Assembly: GCF_000011205.1 (NCBI RefSeq)
Contig: NC_003106.2
Coordinates: 1,564,001-1,628,000, forward strand
Length of the DNA stretch: 64,000 nt
Direction: 5' to 3'
DNA from: Sulfurisphaera tokodaii str. 7
Lineage (GTDB): Archaea > Thermoproteota > Thermoprotei_A > Sulfolobales > Sulfolobaceae
The position numbers and the translations under genes were made by a program. Below, piece after piece: positions 18,195 through 27,183 of this stretch (its first letter is position 1; each line of letters begins with the position of its first letter). The notes beneath the pieces are model-generated. The model searched no databases. It was not told the DNA's origin and was given only the letters and a program-made list of their open reading frames with translations.

Positions 18195-18407
18195 ATGTTT
18201 GATATGGTATTTGGATTTGGAAGGAAAAAGAAGTTTGAGTTTCAATGTTCTAGCATAGGTATGAGCTGCGGATTTGAGATAAAGAACGCTTCTACAGAAG
18301 ATGAGCTTATGGAAATTTTAAAGATTCATGCTAAAAAAGCCCATGGATTAAGTGAAATTCCACAAGACGTAATAAATAAAATTAAACAAAATATAAAGAA
18401 AGTGTGA
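18195..18407 (+). CDS. DUF1059 small metal-binding protein
   Basis: A 70-residue single-domain DUF1059 protein (FQCSSIGMSCGFEIKNAS, then HAKKAHG), preceded by a basic start MFDMVFGFGRKKK. A start at the internal ATG at 18204 is also possible. Four bases separate it from the double-HTH regulator, so the two are probably co-transcribed. Its tandem-domain paralogue lies immediately upstream on the other strand. Confidence 0.8.
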   Translation: MFDMVFGFGRKKKFEFQCSSIGMSCGFEIKNASTEDELMEILKIHAKKAHGLSEIPQDVINKIKQNIKKV

Positions 18408-18411
18408 AAAC

Positions 18412-19182
18412 ATGGATTTAATAGACAAGAGAATTCTTTTTTATTTTTTGAGAGATGGTAGAATATCACAAAGGCAAATAGCTTCACTTCTAGGTCTTAC
18501 TCCGGCAAGTCTAAATTATCGTTTTAAGAAATTAATGGATGATGGAATATTAAAAGGATTTAAGCTGTATGTAAATCCTAATTTTTATGGAAAAATACAG
18601 ATTTATATTGCATTCAAAAATTATAATGACATAGATGGAGAATTTATTTCGTTTAAGTTAAAGTGCCTTGAATGGTTAAACGTGTATGGAGTTCAGGCAA
18701 AGGATAACATAGAACTTAAGGACAGACTAAGTTATATGGCTAAAGAATTGGGTGATCCAGTACTTTCTTATTTCCCACTTCAATCTCTTTTTAAACCATC
18801 GAACTTAGATATTAAAATCGTAGAAGAGTTGAAAAAAGATCCAAGAATTCAGCCAGTTGATATAGCTGATAAGCTGGGAGTTAGCAGTAAACTAGTGGAA
18901 AAACATATAAGATATTTAAGGCATAGAGGTTTAATCCTTGTTGTACCAGAAATAGAACTTGGTAAAACTGATATTGTAATATTCTCTATGTTTTCTCAGA
19001 AAATAGAAGATATTTCAGTGGTTTTACAAGACTGTAAAATTTGGCAATTTACCGATGGTTATGCTGGTATTACAGTATGTTATGCTGATAATATGGAGAG
19101 AGCAAGAAAATATATAAGCGCCGCTAGGGATGTGGATAAAGACGCTGACGTCATGATAATTTATGATTATATTTTTAAATGA
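18412..19182 (+). CDS. double-HTH transcription regulator, Lrp/AsnC-like N-terminus
   Basis: A 256-residue protein with an Lrp/AsnC-like helix-turn-helix at residues 1-55 (DLIDKRILFYFLRDGRISQR, then LTPASLNYRFKKLMDDGIL). A second wHTH lies around 137-185 (DIKIVEELKKDPRIQPVDIA), and a compact domain follows. A paralogue with the same layout lies at 44543-45376. It follows the DUF1059 gene by four bases. It is probably a Sulfolobales-type regulator; the target and ligand are unknown. Confidence 0.75.
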   Translation: MDLIDKRILFYFLRDGRISQRQIASLLGLTPASLNYRFKKLMDDGILKGFKLYVNPNFYGKIQIYIAFKNYNDIDGEFISFKLKCLEWLNVYGVQAKDNIELKDRLSYMAKELGDPVLSYFPLQSLFKPSNLDIKIVEELKKDPRIQPVDIADKLGVSSKLVEKHIRYLRHRGLILVVPEIELGKTDIVIFSMFSQKIEDISVVLQDCKIWQFTDGYAGITVCYADNMERARKYISAARDVDKDADVMIIYDYIFK

Positions 19183-19241
19183 GCTTTTCGTTAGAACAAT
19201 TTTAATGAAATTATTTATATTCAACTTAGAAACATGGCACT

Positions 19242-19763
19242 ATGGTTTACGAGTGCTGTGGAGAAAAATTTGAGAAAGAGAAAGAATTTAAAAAACATAT
19301 TAGGAGTAGGTATTGGCATAGGATTAACTACTCAACCAGTACTAAAGTTTTGTTAAATAGGGATGAGGTTTTCAATATAGTAAAGAATCCTAAATTAATT
19401 TTCGGAATAAGTAATTTAATAATTCCAATAGATCAGAAGAGGGCTATATTATATTTACCTTTCAAGAGAATTAAAACTGGAACTATATTAAAGAGGGCTA
19501 TAATAGGCAATTTAGAAGGACCAAAACTAGATTTTGACATGCTAGAATATAAGTTTAATTCAGATAAGTTAGTATATGAAATATCATTTAGACTAAAGAG
19601 ATTAACAGAAGATCAAACTGAAGTTTATATATTATCGTCTATGGCTGTAAACATAGGAATTTTAGGTAGGATTATGCCAAGTGAAGTTATTAAAGCATTA
19701 CAAAGCATTGTTACGCCAGAAATTCTTGCCGAAAATTTGGTAAGTAACATTAAATCGTTATAA
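19242..19763 (+). CDS. zinc-finger-like plus SRPBCC-like protein, 173 aa
   Basis: Residues 3-26 look like a divergent C2H2 finger (YECCGEKFEKEKEFKKHIRS, ending in His26), although the two cysteines are adjacent and the spacing is not standard. The remainder resembles an SRPBCC/START-like ligand-binding fold (a strand pattern ending TEVYILSSMAVNIG, then a long C-terminal helix). I do not recognise a named family. The TATA-like tttatatt upstream fits a leaderless promoter. Confidence 0.6.
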   Translation: MVYECCGEKFEKEKEFKKHIRSRYWHRINYSTSTKVLLNRDEVFNIVKNPKLIFGISNLIIPIDQKRAILYLPFKRIKTGTILKRAIIGNLEGPKLDFDMLEYKFNSDKLVYEISFRLKRLTEDQTEVYILSSMAVNIGILGRIMPSEVIKALQSIVTPEILAENLVSNIKSL

Positions 19764-19781
19764 CTAGACTTATTTTTGATC

Positions 19782-20090
19782 TTAATTATTTTTGAATAAT
19801 ATTATTCCTTGAATAAGGCAACATAAGTGTGCTAGAGTACAATAAATACATAAACTTCCTATTAATATCTCTGTATAGATTAGATACATAGAGAATATAG
19901 CACCTACAATCCATAAATATCTGAGTATTTCTTCTATTCCGATAAGCCAAAGTATTGTCATAATTGAAAAGTATATTAACCCTAGTAAAGAGTCAGGTAT
20001 TCCTAGAAAATGCGAATACACGCTTAACTCAACTTTATGGCAATCTATTATAGCAGACACATTACAATATGTTGGGATTTTTTCTAACAA
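19782..20090 (-). CDS. vitamin K epoxide reductase (VKOR) family protein; true 5' end uncertain
   Basis: The frame from a TTG at 20088-20090 encodes 102 residues with VKOR hallmarks: a Cys pair, CNVSAIIDCHKVELS (9-23), then SHFLGIPDSLLGLIYF and the redox CIYC motif near the end. VKOR-type proteins reoxidise thiol oxidases using quinone. The start is doubtful. The open frame continues upstream to a stop at 20169-20171 and encodes a good first membrane helix ([19 protein letters not shown]) that all VKORs need, but this stretch has no ATG, GTG or TTG. It overlaps the end of the DUF929 gene. A non-standard start or a frameshift fusion with DUF929 is therefore likely. Confidence 0.75.
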   Translation of the reverse strand: MLEKIPTYCNVSAIIDCHKVELSVYSHFLGIPDSLLGLIYFSIMTILWLIGIEEILRYLWIVGAIFSMYLIYTEILIGSLCIYCTLAHLCCLIQGIILFKNN

Positions 20091-20146
20091 TAGATGTAAA
20101 TATAGATATAAAGAATCAGCAATACCTACTATAGAAAGCCCTAGCC

Positions 20147-20938
20147 CTATTTTTCTATGCGTAGTTCCTCACCTATGTATATGTTAGGAATGTAATCATT
20201 TTGTATAAAATGTGAACATACAGAGTAAGGTTTTCCTCCATCCACCTTACATATCATTTCTGTTATTAGATTAGCTTCTGCATAAATTTCTTTATAAATT
20301 TGACTATTAGGATTATGAAGTTGCTCTATTACGTAAGTCCAGTTATGATTAGATAGTAAGCCTGGATCAATACTAGTTCCAACTTTATAATAATATCCTA
20401 TTACAATAAATGGAATTGATAAGTTTGCGTAATTACTCCAAACATAATATACTTGATTAGGAACTTTTTCAAGTGGTTGGTAATCTCTATCTTGGTACTC
20501 AATTCCATAAAATGTTATGTAAGGACTTGAATAAGTGGCATTAACAAAAGTGAAAGTGGGAGTATTAGGATAGACATCAGTAGAGCTTGAAAGCATGTAT
20601 TCTAAGCCGGAAAAATTACCAAATCTAAGAAGAGCTATTATCAATGCCCATCTTTCAGCTGCACAGTAAGGACACCATTCTGCACCTACAAAGATGACTG
20701 CCGGTTTACCGTTTGAAGAGAAATTGAGAGGAGATACTTTAAAGTAGTACGTAGGTAATGCAGTAATATTATATCCTTGATTACTTAACTCTATTAACTG
20801 ATTATACAAATTATTAGGTATGGTTTTTCCTATTGTGGAAGTTGTTGTAATTTTTGTTGACGAGAAAATCTCTACTCCTATAATAACAATTATTATTAAA
20901 ATAGCTAAAATTATGTATCTTAAATTTCGTCTTGTCAT
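20147..20938 (-). CDS. DUF929 protein: membrane-anchored thioredoxin-like protein
   Basis: A 263-residue protein with an N-terminal membrane anchor ([18 protein letters not shown], residues 8-25), a Thr/Ser linker and a thioredoxin-like domain with a Cys-Pro-Tyr-Cys motif (Cys89, Cys92, in VGAEWCPYC). The domain would face outside the cell. This matches DUF929, a Sulfolobales thiol-disulfide family. Its 3' end overlaps the VKOR reading frame, and the pair would form an extracytoplasmic disulfide-forming system: DUF929 as oxidase or isomerase, VKOR as reoxidising membrane partner. An A-run sits immediately before its stop codon. Confidence 0.85.
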   Translation of the reverse strand: MTRRNLRYIILAILIIIVIIGVEIFSSTKITTTSTIGKTIPNNLYNQLIELSNQGYNITALPTYYFKVSPLNFSSNGKPAVIFVGAEWCPYCAAERWALIIALLRFGNFSGLEYMLSSSTDVYPNTPTFTFVNATYSSPYITFYGIEYQDRDYQPLEKVPNQVYYVWSNYANLSIPFIVIGYYYKVGTSIDPGLLSNHNWTYVIEQLHNPNSQIYKEIYAEANLITEMICKVDGGKPYSVCSHFIQNDYIPNIYIGEELRIEK

Positions 20939-21039
20939 AAATTTACGGGATATAACATCTTATATTAGTTTACGTTAGAAAATTTTAAACACATGTTTAT
21001 AGATAGTTGAAAGATCTTTTTTATTAGTGATTTGAAAAA

Positions 21040-22098
21040 ATGAAAAAAGAGAAGAGAGCTGTATCTAATATAGTTTTTGCAGGAGTAGTAATAGTATTAA
21101 TAATAATAGCAGCTATTGGGTTCGCACTATATGCTACTAAAAAACCATCTACAGTTACTACTACTTCAATAAGTAGTCTCACAGTTACTCAGACTAGTAC
21201 TACTACTTCAACAGTCACCCAGACTTCTACACAAACTGTTACCCAGACTACTACACAAACTACTACTGTGGTAAGGCCTATAACTGTAAATGCTAGTGGT
21301 GCTTTCTATGATGGACAAGTAATAACATTCTTATATACTGCACAGTTTATGTGTACTCCTAATGCAACGGTTTTCTTCCCTAATGCTGTAAATCAAAGTA
21401 AAGTAGCTATGGGTTGTGAAGTAGGGGCTGGTAATATATCAGCATTTCCAAAGGGTGCCGCACCAGTATTTGTACTAGTGCCAGCATTTGCTGGTTTATC
21501 AATATTTGGAGTACAAAGCTTAGGTGCAACACCTCAAGGATTCCCAGTATTTAAGTATAACGGAGAAAACTATACAATTTATACTCAATGTGGTGCTGCT
21601 CTTACTCCTACAGCATGTCCAGACCACATGAGTTTAATATATTCTCCAGCCTTTACTATAGTTGAGCAATATTTAGGAATAAAGAATGGTGTTTTTGGAT
21701 TACCAGAAGGAGTATTACCAACTCCAGCACACGATCATTTAGTAACATTTACAACTAATACTTCTATACCATGGTATATTGTAGTAGTCTTAGTCTTTAA
21801 CCCCAATATATTCCCTAATCCAATAACTGGTCAATGCCAACAAATAGTTCCATCAAACCAAACTGATCCTACACAATACTGCTTAAATAGTATTAGTGCA
21901 TTAGAACAAGCAATGCAGACTTATGATAGTGCTGTTGCAACTGCAAATGCAAATAATCCAATTTGGTTAGCTTTAGGTAAACCTGGCTTAGATGTTGTTG
22001 TACCCGGAATAACATCACCATCACAATTATTTAGTGCTACAAACTCTAACATGGTATTATTCTTTAGCGATCCAGATATATATCCATATCCTATTTAG
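21040..22098 (+). CDS. Thr-rich cell-surface protein with pilin-like N-terminus
   Basis: A 352-residue protein. Residues 1-34 are a short basic head (MKKEKRAVSN) followed by a hydrophobic helix, similar to archaeal class III (pilin-type) signals that are cleaved after Lys/Arg-Ala/Gly. Residues 36-80 are a Thr/Ser/Gln stalk built of TVTQT-type repeats, typical of heavily glycosylated linkers. The extracellular domain has several cysteines (MCTP, MGCEV, TQCG, TACPDH, GQCQQ, QYCLN) and a PAHDH motif, and could bind metal or carry disulfides. I do not recognise the family. It is followed after 13 bases by a membrane iron-sulfur protein and lies opposite the DUF929/VKOR pair. Confidence 0.7.
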   Translation: MKKEKRAVSNIVFAGVVIVLIIIAAIGFALYATKKPSTVTTTSISSLTVTQTSTTTSTVTQTSTQTVTQTTTQTTTVVRPITVNASGAFYDGQVITFLYTAQFMCTPNATVFFPNAVNQSKVAMGCEVGAGNISAFPKGAAPVFVLVPAFAGLSIFGVQSLGATPQGFPVFKYNGENYTIYTQCGAALTPTACPDHMSLIYSPAFTIVEQYLGIKNGVFGLPEGVLPTPAHDHLVTFTTNTSIPWYIVVVLVFNPNIFPNPITGQCQQIVPSNQTDPTQYCLNSISALEQAMQTYDSAVATANANNPIWLALGKPGLDVVVPGITSPSQLFSATNSNMVLFFSDPDIYPYPI

Positions 22099-22111
22099 GA
22101 AGTGATAAGTT

Positions 22112-23566
22112 ATGAATAAGATAAATAAGTTAATTTTTTCTTTTCCATCAAAAATTTTAAATAAATCATATATTTTAGCTTTAATTATAGTTCCTATTAC
22201 TATATTCTTTCCAATACCTTCAGTAATATTCACTTTAATATTTGTAGGATTACTCTTTCAAGGGCTTTATTTACAGAGACTTATGTCCACGAACAAACCT
22301 TATATGGTTATTGAAATTCTTGCGATCCTATCATTTATATATGCTATGTTATTCTTCAAAGAATTATATAATTTAACAAACTTAATCTTTTTATCTTACC
22401 TAATTCCAGTTTCACTATGTATTTTTAGGCTTAGAAGGGAAATTAGGATAAAGATTAGTTATTTAGAAAACTCAAAAGTAGCTTTTCTTCTTTTGCTTTC
22501 AGCCTTTGTATTAGTTTGGTTTGCGAGCGGATTCTTAGATCTAGTAACAACAACTATCTCTCTGTTTGGTCAATTCGGCTCTTCCTTTATATTGTTAGAC
22601 GCATTATCTGCCTTTGCCTCAGTTACTGCAAGTTCGTGGTTTATGATAAGCATGGGAATTTGGTTAGGAATACTTGGAATATTTAGGGTTATTGAATATA
22701 ATAAATTGGAAAATAAGATAAGATATCTGCTAATGATGTTTGCTTACGCATTTTACAGTATTTATCTGCCATCATTTTCACCAATTTCGAATGAAGTTCA
22801 ATATATTCCTTACATGTGGTTTAATGGTCTTGGGACTTATGGGCCTGTGGAGCCTTCATACTTATTTGACGGTATAATAGGTACTTTTGTAGTTACCGCA
22901 GTATTATCATTTATGTTTGGTTCAAGGCAAATATGTTCTGTGACATGTACGGCACCATATATGTTACAAGGAACATTCCTTGACTCTATGAAAAAGTATA
23001 ACAGATCTTCAAAAATCGGAAGAAAGACTTTAACCTCTAGGTTAAGCTCATGGTATAAATGGGTAATGATTTTAACGTGGTCTTCTTTATTGGTATTTGC
23101 CGTTCTCTCGTACTTAGATTATGAGGGTATTATAACTTTTTCAATTTTAGGCAATGATCCTACAGTATTTTATGCAAGCTTGTATTTTAACGTAATTTGG
23201 TATATCCAATTCATGTTAATGCCATTTCTGGGGAATTATGCTTGCGTAAACAACGGGATTTGTGCTTGGGGCTCATTTAATCAATTATTTGGATATTTAG
23301 GATTTTTCAAGCTTAAAATAAAAGATCCTAAACAATGTTTAAATTGTAAAACAGTAGATTGTGCGAATGCTTGTCCAGTAGGTTTAACAGATATGAGGGC
23401 ATCTTTCATAAAGAAAGGAGAATTCAAATCATTCAAATGTATAGGTGTAGGAGATTGTATAGAAGCTTGCCCTTATAATAACATAATGTTTTATGATTTT
23501 AGATCTTGGATTAGATCAAAGTTAAATAAGAAGGGGATAATTAAAGATTCTGTTGAATTACATTAG
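22112..23566 (+). CDS. membrane-bound ferredoxin-domain protein (NapH/FixG-like)
   Basis: A 484-residue protein with about nine to ten membrane segments, then a C-terminal ferredoxin-like domain. Cysteines are at 409, 412, 417 and 421 ([14 protein letters not shown]) and 443, 449 and 453 ([12 protein letters not shown]). That gives seven rather than eight ligands with irregular spacing, so one cluster may be incomplete or use other residues. [11 protein letters not shown] motif also occurs in a central loop. The pattern recalls NapH/FixG-type quinol-linked electron-transfer proteins. A GGAAGTGAT-like ribosome site precedes the ATG. It is probably co-transcribed with the surface protein upstream; the role of the pair in electron transfer is inferred. 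Confidence 0.7.
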   Translation: MNKINKLIFSFPSKILNKSYILALIIVPITIFFPIPSVIFTLIFVGLLFQGLYLQRLMSTNKPYMVIEILAILSFIYAMLFFKELYNLTNLIFLSYLIPVSLCIFRLRREIRIKISYLENSKVAFLLLLSAFVLVWFASGFLDLVTTTISLFGQFGSSFILLDALSAFASVTASSWFMISMGIWLGILGIFRVIEYNKLENKIRYLLMMFAYAFYSIYLPSFSPISNEVQYIPYMWFNGLGTYGPVEPSYLFDGIIGTFVVTAVLSFMFGSRQICSVTCTAPYMLQGTFLDSMKKYNRSSKIGRKTLTSRLSSWYKWVMILTWSSLLVFAVLSYLDYEGIITFSILGNDPTVFYASLYFNVIWYIQFMLMPFLGNYACVNNGICAWGSFNQLFGYLGFFKLKIKDPKQCLNCKTVDCANACPVGLTDMRASFIKKGEFKSFKCIGVGDCIEACPYNNIMFYDFRSWIRSKLNKKGIIKDSVELH

Positions 23567-23946
23567 TATTATATGCTAAATATGCTGAAATATATTCAAA
23601 GATATAATGGTAAAATAATTTTTTATTCTTTGATTTTCTTCTCATAATTATTGAAACATTTTAGTTTTCATAGAAACTATACTTACTAGTAACTTAAAGT
23701 AAAGTAATCTTTCTAAATTCGTATAAAACCTTAATAAGAATATTTTTCCATTAAAGTCTGACTTTATAAAAAAGTATTAATTTCACATAATAGATTCCTC
23801 ATAACTCAGGTTATTTTCAGCTTCTGATTAGTGTATTAATAGGTGAATAAAAATAAATATTTAATAGTAATTGAATAAATAGAAGTATAAATGTCCATAT
23901 GGTAATTGAAACGTAGGTTATGATTTAAATAGCTAAATATTTTTTC
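23567..23946. other. intergenic, 380 bases
   Basis: AT-rich convergent spacer. I see no gene or convincing structured element. Confidence 0.4.
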
Positions 23947-24204
23947 TTAGTATAGTAATATTAACTCATCTTTGAGTTCTTCAGAAATAAATATATAAAA
24001 TGGATTTTCTCTTATTTTTTTAATTACACTCTCTATTTCGTAATCCTTTGGTCTTATAATACAAAACGCTCCCTGCCTAGGAAGAATATAATTAAAGAAC
24101 TTCTCTTTATCCGAAATAATTTTAATAGGAATTATAAGCTTTTTAGAGAAATTAAAAAATTTCATGAGAGACTCTACATTATTAATATCTACTAATTCAA
24201 CCAT
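23947..24204 (-). CDS. hypothetical protein, 85 aa
   Basis: An 85-residue protein beginning MVELVDINNVESLMKFFNFS, with an alternating strand/helix pattern and a single Cys. It has an ATG, a GGTG ribosome-like sequence a few bases before it and a TTTATAAAG promoter-like element about 35 bases upstream, so it is likely a real gene. I do not recognise a family. Confidence 0.55.
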   Translation of the reverse strand: MVELVDINNVESLMKFFNFSKKLIIPIKIISDKEKFFNYILPRQGAFCIIRPKDYEIESVIKKIRENPFYIFISEELKDELILLY

Positions 24205-24545
24205 GCTGACACCTTTATAATCAACTAATTACATCTTTATAAACTTTGCTTAAATTTCTTTTAACAGGGTTTATTTTCCTTTATAAATAAATCTACGATA
24301 TTTCCAAAGTCATTACTTTTTTTGGCTACTCTTATTATCGTATTAGTAAATTATAATATAATTAAAAAATTTACTATCTAGGTAAATTAATAGATTATGA
24401 ATTTATAGTTTTTTCATAATAATTGCAAAAGACTAGTTTTACCTTAAGATGTTAAAATTGGGCGAGACAATCGAGGCCACAAGATATATTTTGTATCGAT
24501 AAATATCATTTATCCTATGCATTTCCTATGAAAGGCATTATATAT
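24205..24545. other. intergenic, 341 bases
   Basis: Apart from promoter-like sequences for the minus-strand gene on its left, nothing was recognised. A GC-richer stretch near 24460-24480 was examined as a possible tRNA fragment and not accepted. Confidence 0.35.
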
Positions 24546-25583
24546 TCATTTAATCAAAACTTGTCTTAAGGTAAGGATAAAGAACGATAAAATTCCTATT
24601 CCTTGTAATGGTGAGGCCAATATAAAAATTGGTGTGGTAAAGCCAAAGTCGTATAGCAGTCTCATGATTAGTCCTATATTAAGTAAGAAAAATGGAATAT
24701 ATGAGGGCTTTACAGAAACCCTCTTTTGAAAAGCATTAACAAATAGATCCATTAAGACAACATCTACTCCAAAGACTGTATTGAAAAGGAAACCAACTGC
24801 AATTGAGTGAATGAATACATCATAGTTAGAAATGAAAATAGAACCAATCAGTAAATAAATCCATGCAGTAGTTAAATGTAATATTGGATATCTTCTTCCC
24901 TTTGGTCTGTAAAGTCCTGAAGCGTGAAATGATAAAAACCAAGCAAAGAGCATTAACACACTTTCTCTAAATCCCATCCCTACGACCAATAAAATGAAGG
25001 CCAATATGTTTTCCCAATTTCTTGAACTGGATATTTTAATTCTAGTTACTAATCCTATATCCCTAGTCATGACTGCAAATATCATACTTGTTGGAAATAT
25101 TAGATTCAAATAAGGTATTGCATATCCTAACCCAATTTGAACTGAGATTATAACAATTGTTATCATTAAAGAATAGAAAAGTAACCAGTTATAAACAGTC
25201 GGGTTTATTCCTATTCTTGATTTTCCAAGATATTCTTGCGAGTAGTAAAGTAAAATATTCATCGCAATAAGAATAAAAATAAATCCCAACTGTTGGTTAT
25301 AGAAAAATGAGATTATACCGAGAATTGTAAATACTAGATAAGACGCTATCAGCCGATTATCTGCAGTTTTTCCACTCCATTCTATGCTTAACGCTACGAA
25401 TATTTCATTTCCAATTAGTGAACCAAAGAAACCATATATCATTATAAACCAGTGTGCTGGAAATAAACTACTTGTCGGATCTATAAAGAATCCTTGCATA
25501 TTCATAAATTCGAAAACTGCTGGTATACCCCCAAATAGTAGAAGTGTTATTCCTGAAATCATAAGTAATAGTGGTAACTTCAT
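24546..25583 (-). CDS. NnrS-like polytopic membrane protein
   Basis: A 345-residue protein with about ten to twelve membrane helices. Histidines within or near helices (PAHWFIMIYGFFGSLIGNEI, SFHASGLYR, ILHLTTAWIYL) and the segment FIHSIAVGFLFNTVFGVDVV resemble NnrS, a heme/copper membrane protein linked to nitric oxide stress in bacteria. The similarity is read by eye and partial. A TATTATATTAAAC-like promoter lies about 25 bases upstream, and two inverted repeats lie 85-150 bases upstream. The regulator gene 25808-26422 is immediately upstream on the same strand. Confidence 0.6.
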   Translation of the reverse strand: MKLPLLLMISGITLLLFGGIPAVFEFMNMQGFFIDPTSSLFPAHWFIMIYGFFGSLIGNEIFVALSIEWSGKTADNRLIASYLVFTILGIISFFYNQQLGFIFILIAMNILLYYSQEYLGKSRIGINPTVYNWLLFYSLMITIVIISVQIGLGYAIPYLNLIFPTSMIFAVMTRDIGLVTRIKISSSRNWENILAFILLVVGMGFRESVLMLFAWFLSFHASGLYRPKGRRYPILHLTTAWIYLLIGSIFISNYDVFIHSIAVGFLFNTVFGVDVVLMDLFVNAFQKRVSVKPSYIPFFLLNIGLIMRLLYDFGFTTPIFILASPLQGIGILSFFILTLRQVLIK

Positions 25584-25668
25584 ATGTTTCGATTTGTTTA
25601 TGTGAGTTTAATATAATATACCTAAAAGATTAGGGGTGAGGTGAGCTTGTCGTTCATTTTGTCAGTCT

Positions 25669-25692
25669 TTGTGACACTTGTTACGGTCACAA
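25669..25692. promoter_or_regulatory. inverted repeat TTGTGAC-N10-GTCACAA, candidate operator
   Basis: Two perfect 7-base arms, TTGTGAC at 25669-25675 and GTCACAA at 25686-25692, separated by 10 bases, about one helical turn centre to centre plus arm length. It lies about 85-110 bases upstream of the NnrS-like start and downstream of its regulator gene, which suits an activator site. Binding by that regulator is inferred. Confidence 0.5.
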
Positions 25693-25702
25693 GTAATTAT
25701 AG

Positions 25703-25729
25703 TCAAATAATATTTGTAATATTATTTGA
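25703..25729. promoter_or_regulatory. perfect 12-base inverted repeat, 3-base spacer
   Basis: TCAAATAATATT at 25703-25714 and AATATTATTTGA at 25718-25729 flank TGT. Both arms are perfect. Together with the neighbouring repeat it forms a compact candidate control region between the regulator and the NnrS-like gene. It could alternatively act as a transcript hairpin at the end of the regulator message. Confidence 0.5.
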
Positions 25730-25781
25730 ACTCATAAAATTTCATTTGAACTATCTTTTGTACACTTTTAATTATCAGTGA

Positions 25782-25800
25782 AATTAGAGTTACTCTAATT
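25782..25800. terminator. 9-base perfect palindrome just past the regulator gene
   Basis: AATTAGAGT at 25782-25790 and ACTCTAATT at 25792-25800 with a single base between them, starting 8 bases downstream of the regulator stop on the minus strand. It may be a terminator-associated hairpin or another binding site; there is no long T-run after it on the minus strand. Confidence 0.35.
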
Positions 25801-25807
25801 AAATCCT

Positions 25808-26422
25808 TTATCCTACTTTATCAAGATAGTATTTAACTACTTTTCTTAAAGCTCTCCGTAATATTTCTTCCAGAGTTGGTGCAGAAACGTTCAATCTATT
25901 AGCCAATTCGGTTAAAGTTATGCCTCTATCATCATCAAAGTACCCTAATCTATAAGCCAATTTTAATATTTCCATCTGTCTCTCAGTCAACTCGTTACCA
26001 GTTATCTCGTTTGTACTTATTACAGTAACCTTAACTCCTTGACTTGTTAGCTTTGATAAAAACTCCTTTAATGAGGAAGTATTAGGAATTAAGAGAGTAT
26101 AAAGTAAAGTTCTCTCTTTAACAACTTTTATCTTTTCTACAACAACGTCAGAGGTATAAAGCACTTTACATACAGAACAACCATTTGTTCTAACCCATAT
26201 TCTGTTATCTGAGAGCCTTAATACCTTACTATTACCCGATTTAAGTTTTAACACATCTTCATTTTTAACTTTGTTATCGAATAATACTATATGATCAGTT
26301 ACATTATCTCCTAGTTTAACATTCTCTACGCTTGCTTTTAGGCCCATAGTAGATATAAGCTTCATTACCTCACAAGGATGATCCTCTATCAATAGAGTAA
26401 CTTCAAACGGTGATTTAGGCAT
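25808..26422 (-). CDS. bacterio-opsin activator-type (HTH_10) regulator with CxxC
   Basis: A 204-residue protein with a C-terminal HTH_10 domain: [20 protein letters not shown], then [20 protein letters not shown], residues 150-204. The N-terminal half is an alpha/beta sensor-like region with a Cys pair, NGCSVC (Cys82, Cys85), and a further Cys17, which could bind metal or sense redox or NO. The gene is upstream of and co-directional with the NnrS-like gene and downstream of DUF488 on the same strand with a 13-base gap, so these may form one regulatory unit. Confidence 0.75.
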   Translation of the reverse strand: MPKSPFEVTLLIEDHPCEVMKLISTMGLKASVENVKLGDNVTDHIVLFDNKVKNEDVLKLKSGNSKVLRLSDNRIWVRTNGCSVCKVLYTSDVVVEKIKVVKERTLLYTLLIPNTSSLKEFLSKLTSQGVKVTVISTNEITGNELTERQMEILKLAYRLGYFDDDRGITLTELANRLNVSAPTLEEILRRALRKVVKYYLDKVG

Positions 26423-26435
26423 ATACTATAACTCG

Positions 26436-26783
26436 TCAACTCGCTTTAAATATCTTATCTAGAAATTCCTTTAATGCTACAGCATTATTATATGGTGATT
26501 TAGATGTATAAAGTAGAGTCACATTTTCCCCTTTTTTAATCAACTGTAATAAAATATCCAGTTTAGGATTCTTACTAAGTTCTTCAAAATATTTCTTTTT
26601 AAACTCTTCCCACTTATTAGGATCATGATTAAACCATGTTCTTAATTCATCGCTAGGCGCTATATCTTTAAGCCATACATCTACCTTATCTTTCCTAACA
26701 CCTCTAGGCCATAATCTATCAACCAATATCCTAATCCCGTCATCTTTTTCTACTGGATCATAAATTCTCTTTATTTTTAACAT
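26436..26783 (-). CDS. DUF488 family protein (YeaO-like)
   Basis: The conserved DUF488 signature is clear: [45 protein letters not shown] and LLYTSKSP with ALKEFL. Starting at the ATG at 26781-26783 gives 115 residues, which aligns with the usual family start (a KRxYxP strand). Upstream ATG (26790-26792) and GTG (26811-26813) starts would add 3 or 10 residues. The function of the family is uncertain; it resembles a small nuclease- or helicase-associated domain. It directly precedes the HTH_10 regulator. Confidence 0.8.
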   Translation of the reverse strand: MLKIKRIYDPVEKDDGIRILVDRLWPRGVRKDKVDVWLKDIAPSDELRTWFNHDPNKWEEFKKKYFEELSKNPKLDILLQLIKKGENVTLLYTSKSPYNNAVALKEFLDKIFKAS

Positions 26784-26874
26784 ATCTCTCATTTCCTTTT
26801 TATCTAAAAACACTTTAAAATTACAGCCCTAATAGATTAGGTAATTGTTCCGGGTATGAATGATTAATAGCAAT

Positions 26875-26931
26875 GTTAAACCAGCCCAGCTTCATCACCC
26901 TTCAGATCCTAGTGGCAATTCATCGTTCAAC
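26875..26931 (-). ncRNA. candidate C/D box guide sRNA
   Basis: On the minus strand, read 5' to 3': GTTGAA, C-like box CGATGA (26920-26925), D' box CTGA (26902-26905), C' box TGATGA (26892-26897), D-like box CTGG (26881-26884), TTTAAC. The internal C'/D' pair is perfect. The outer C and D boxes each differ by one base. The flanking GTTGAA and TTTAAC can form a 6-bp terminal stem with one G-U pair. The 4-base D'-C' gap is typical. The C'-D spacer is only 7 bases, too short for a full guide, so only the D' guide (ATTGCCACTAGGAT) would be functional. The methylation target was not identified. Confidence 0.4.
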
Positions 26932-27183
26932 TATAATTAGCTAAGAGAAGAATAAAAATTAATATGAGAAAGAGCTGATTTACCTCATAGTGTTTACCCG
27001 TGGCGTAACTTATCCTTACTTTTAACTACTTCTAATTTCGCCATAGGCACCTTTGTTACCGTAAATTCAGTAATGATAAAATTTTATTATAGTAATATTT
27101 TCTTTATTATCCTAACTGAGAAATGATTTAAACAATCTAATTCGAGAGAATTTTAACTTATCTTAAAAATTAATCTTGGAAAT

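Noticed and set aside
24455-24485. GC-richer stretch resembling a tRNA arm
   Set aside because: No anticodon stem, T-arm consensus or acceptor pairing could be formed.
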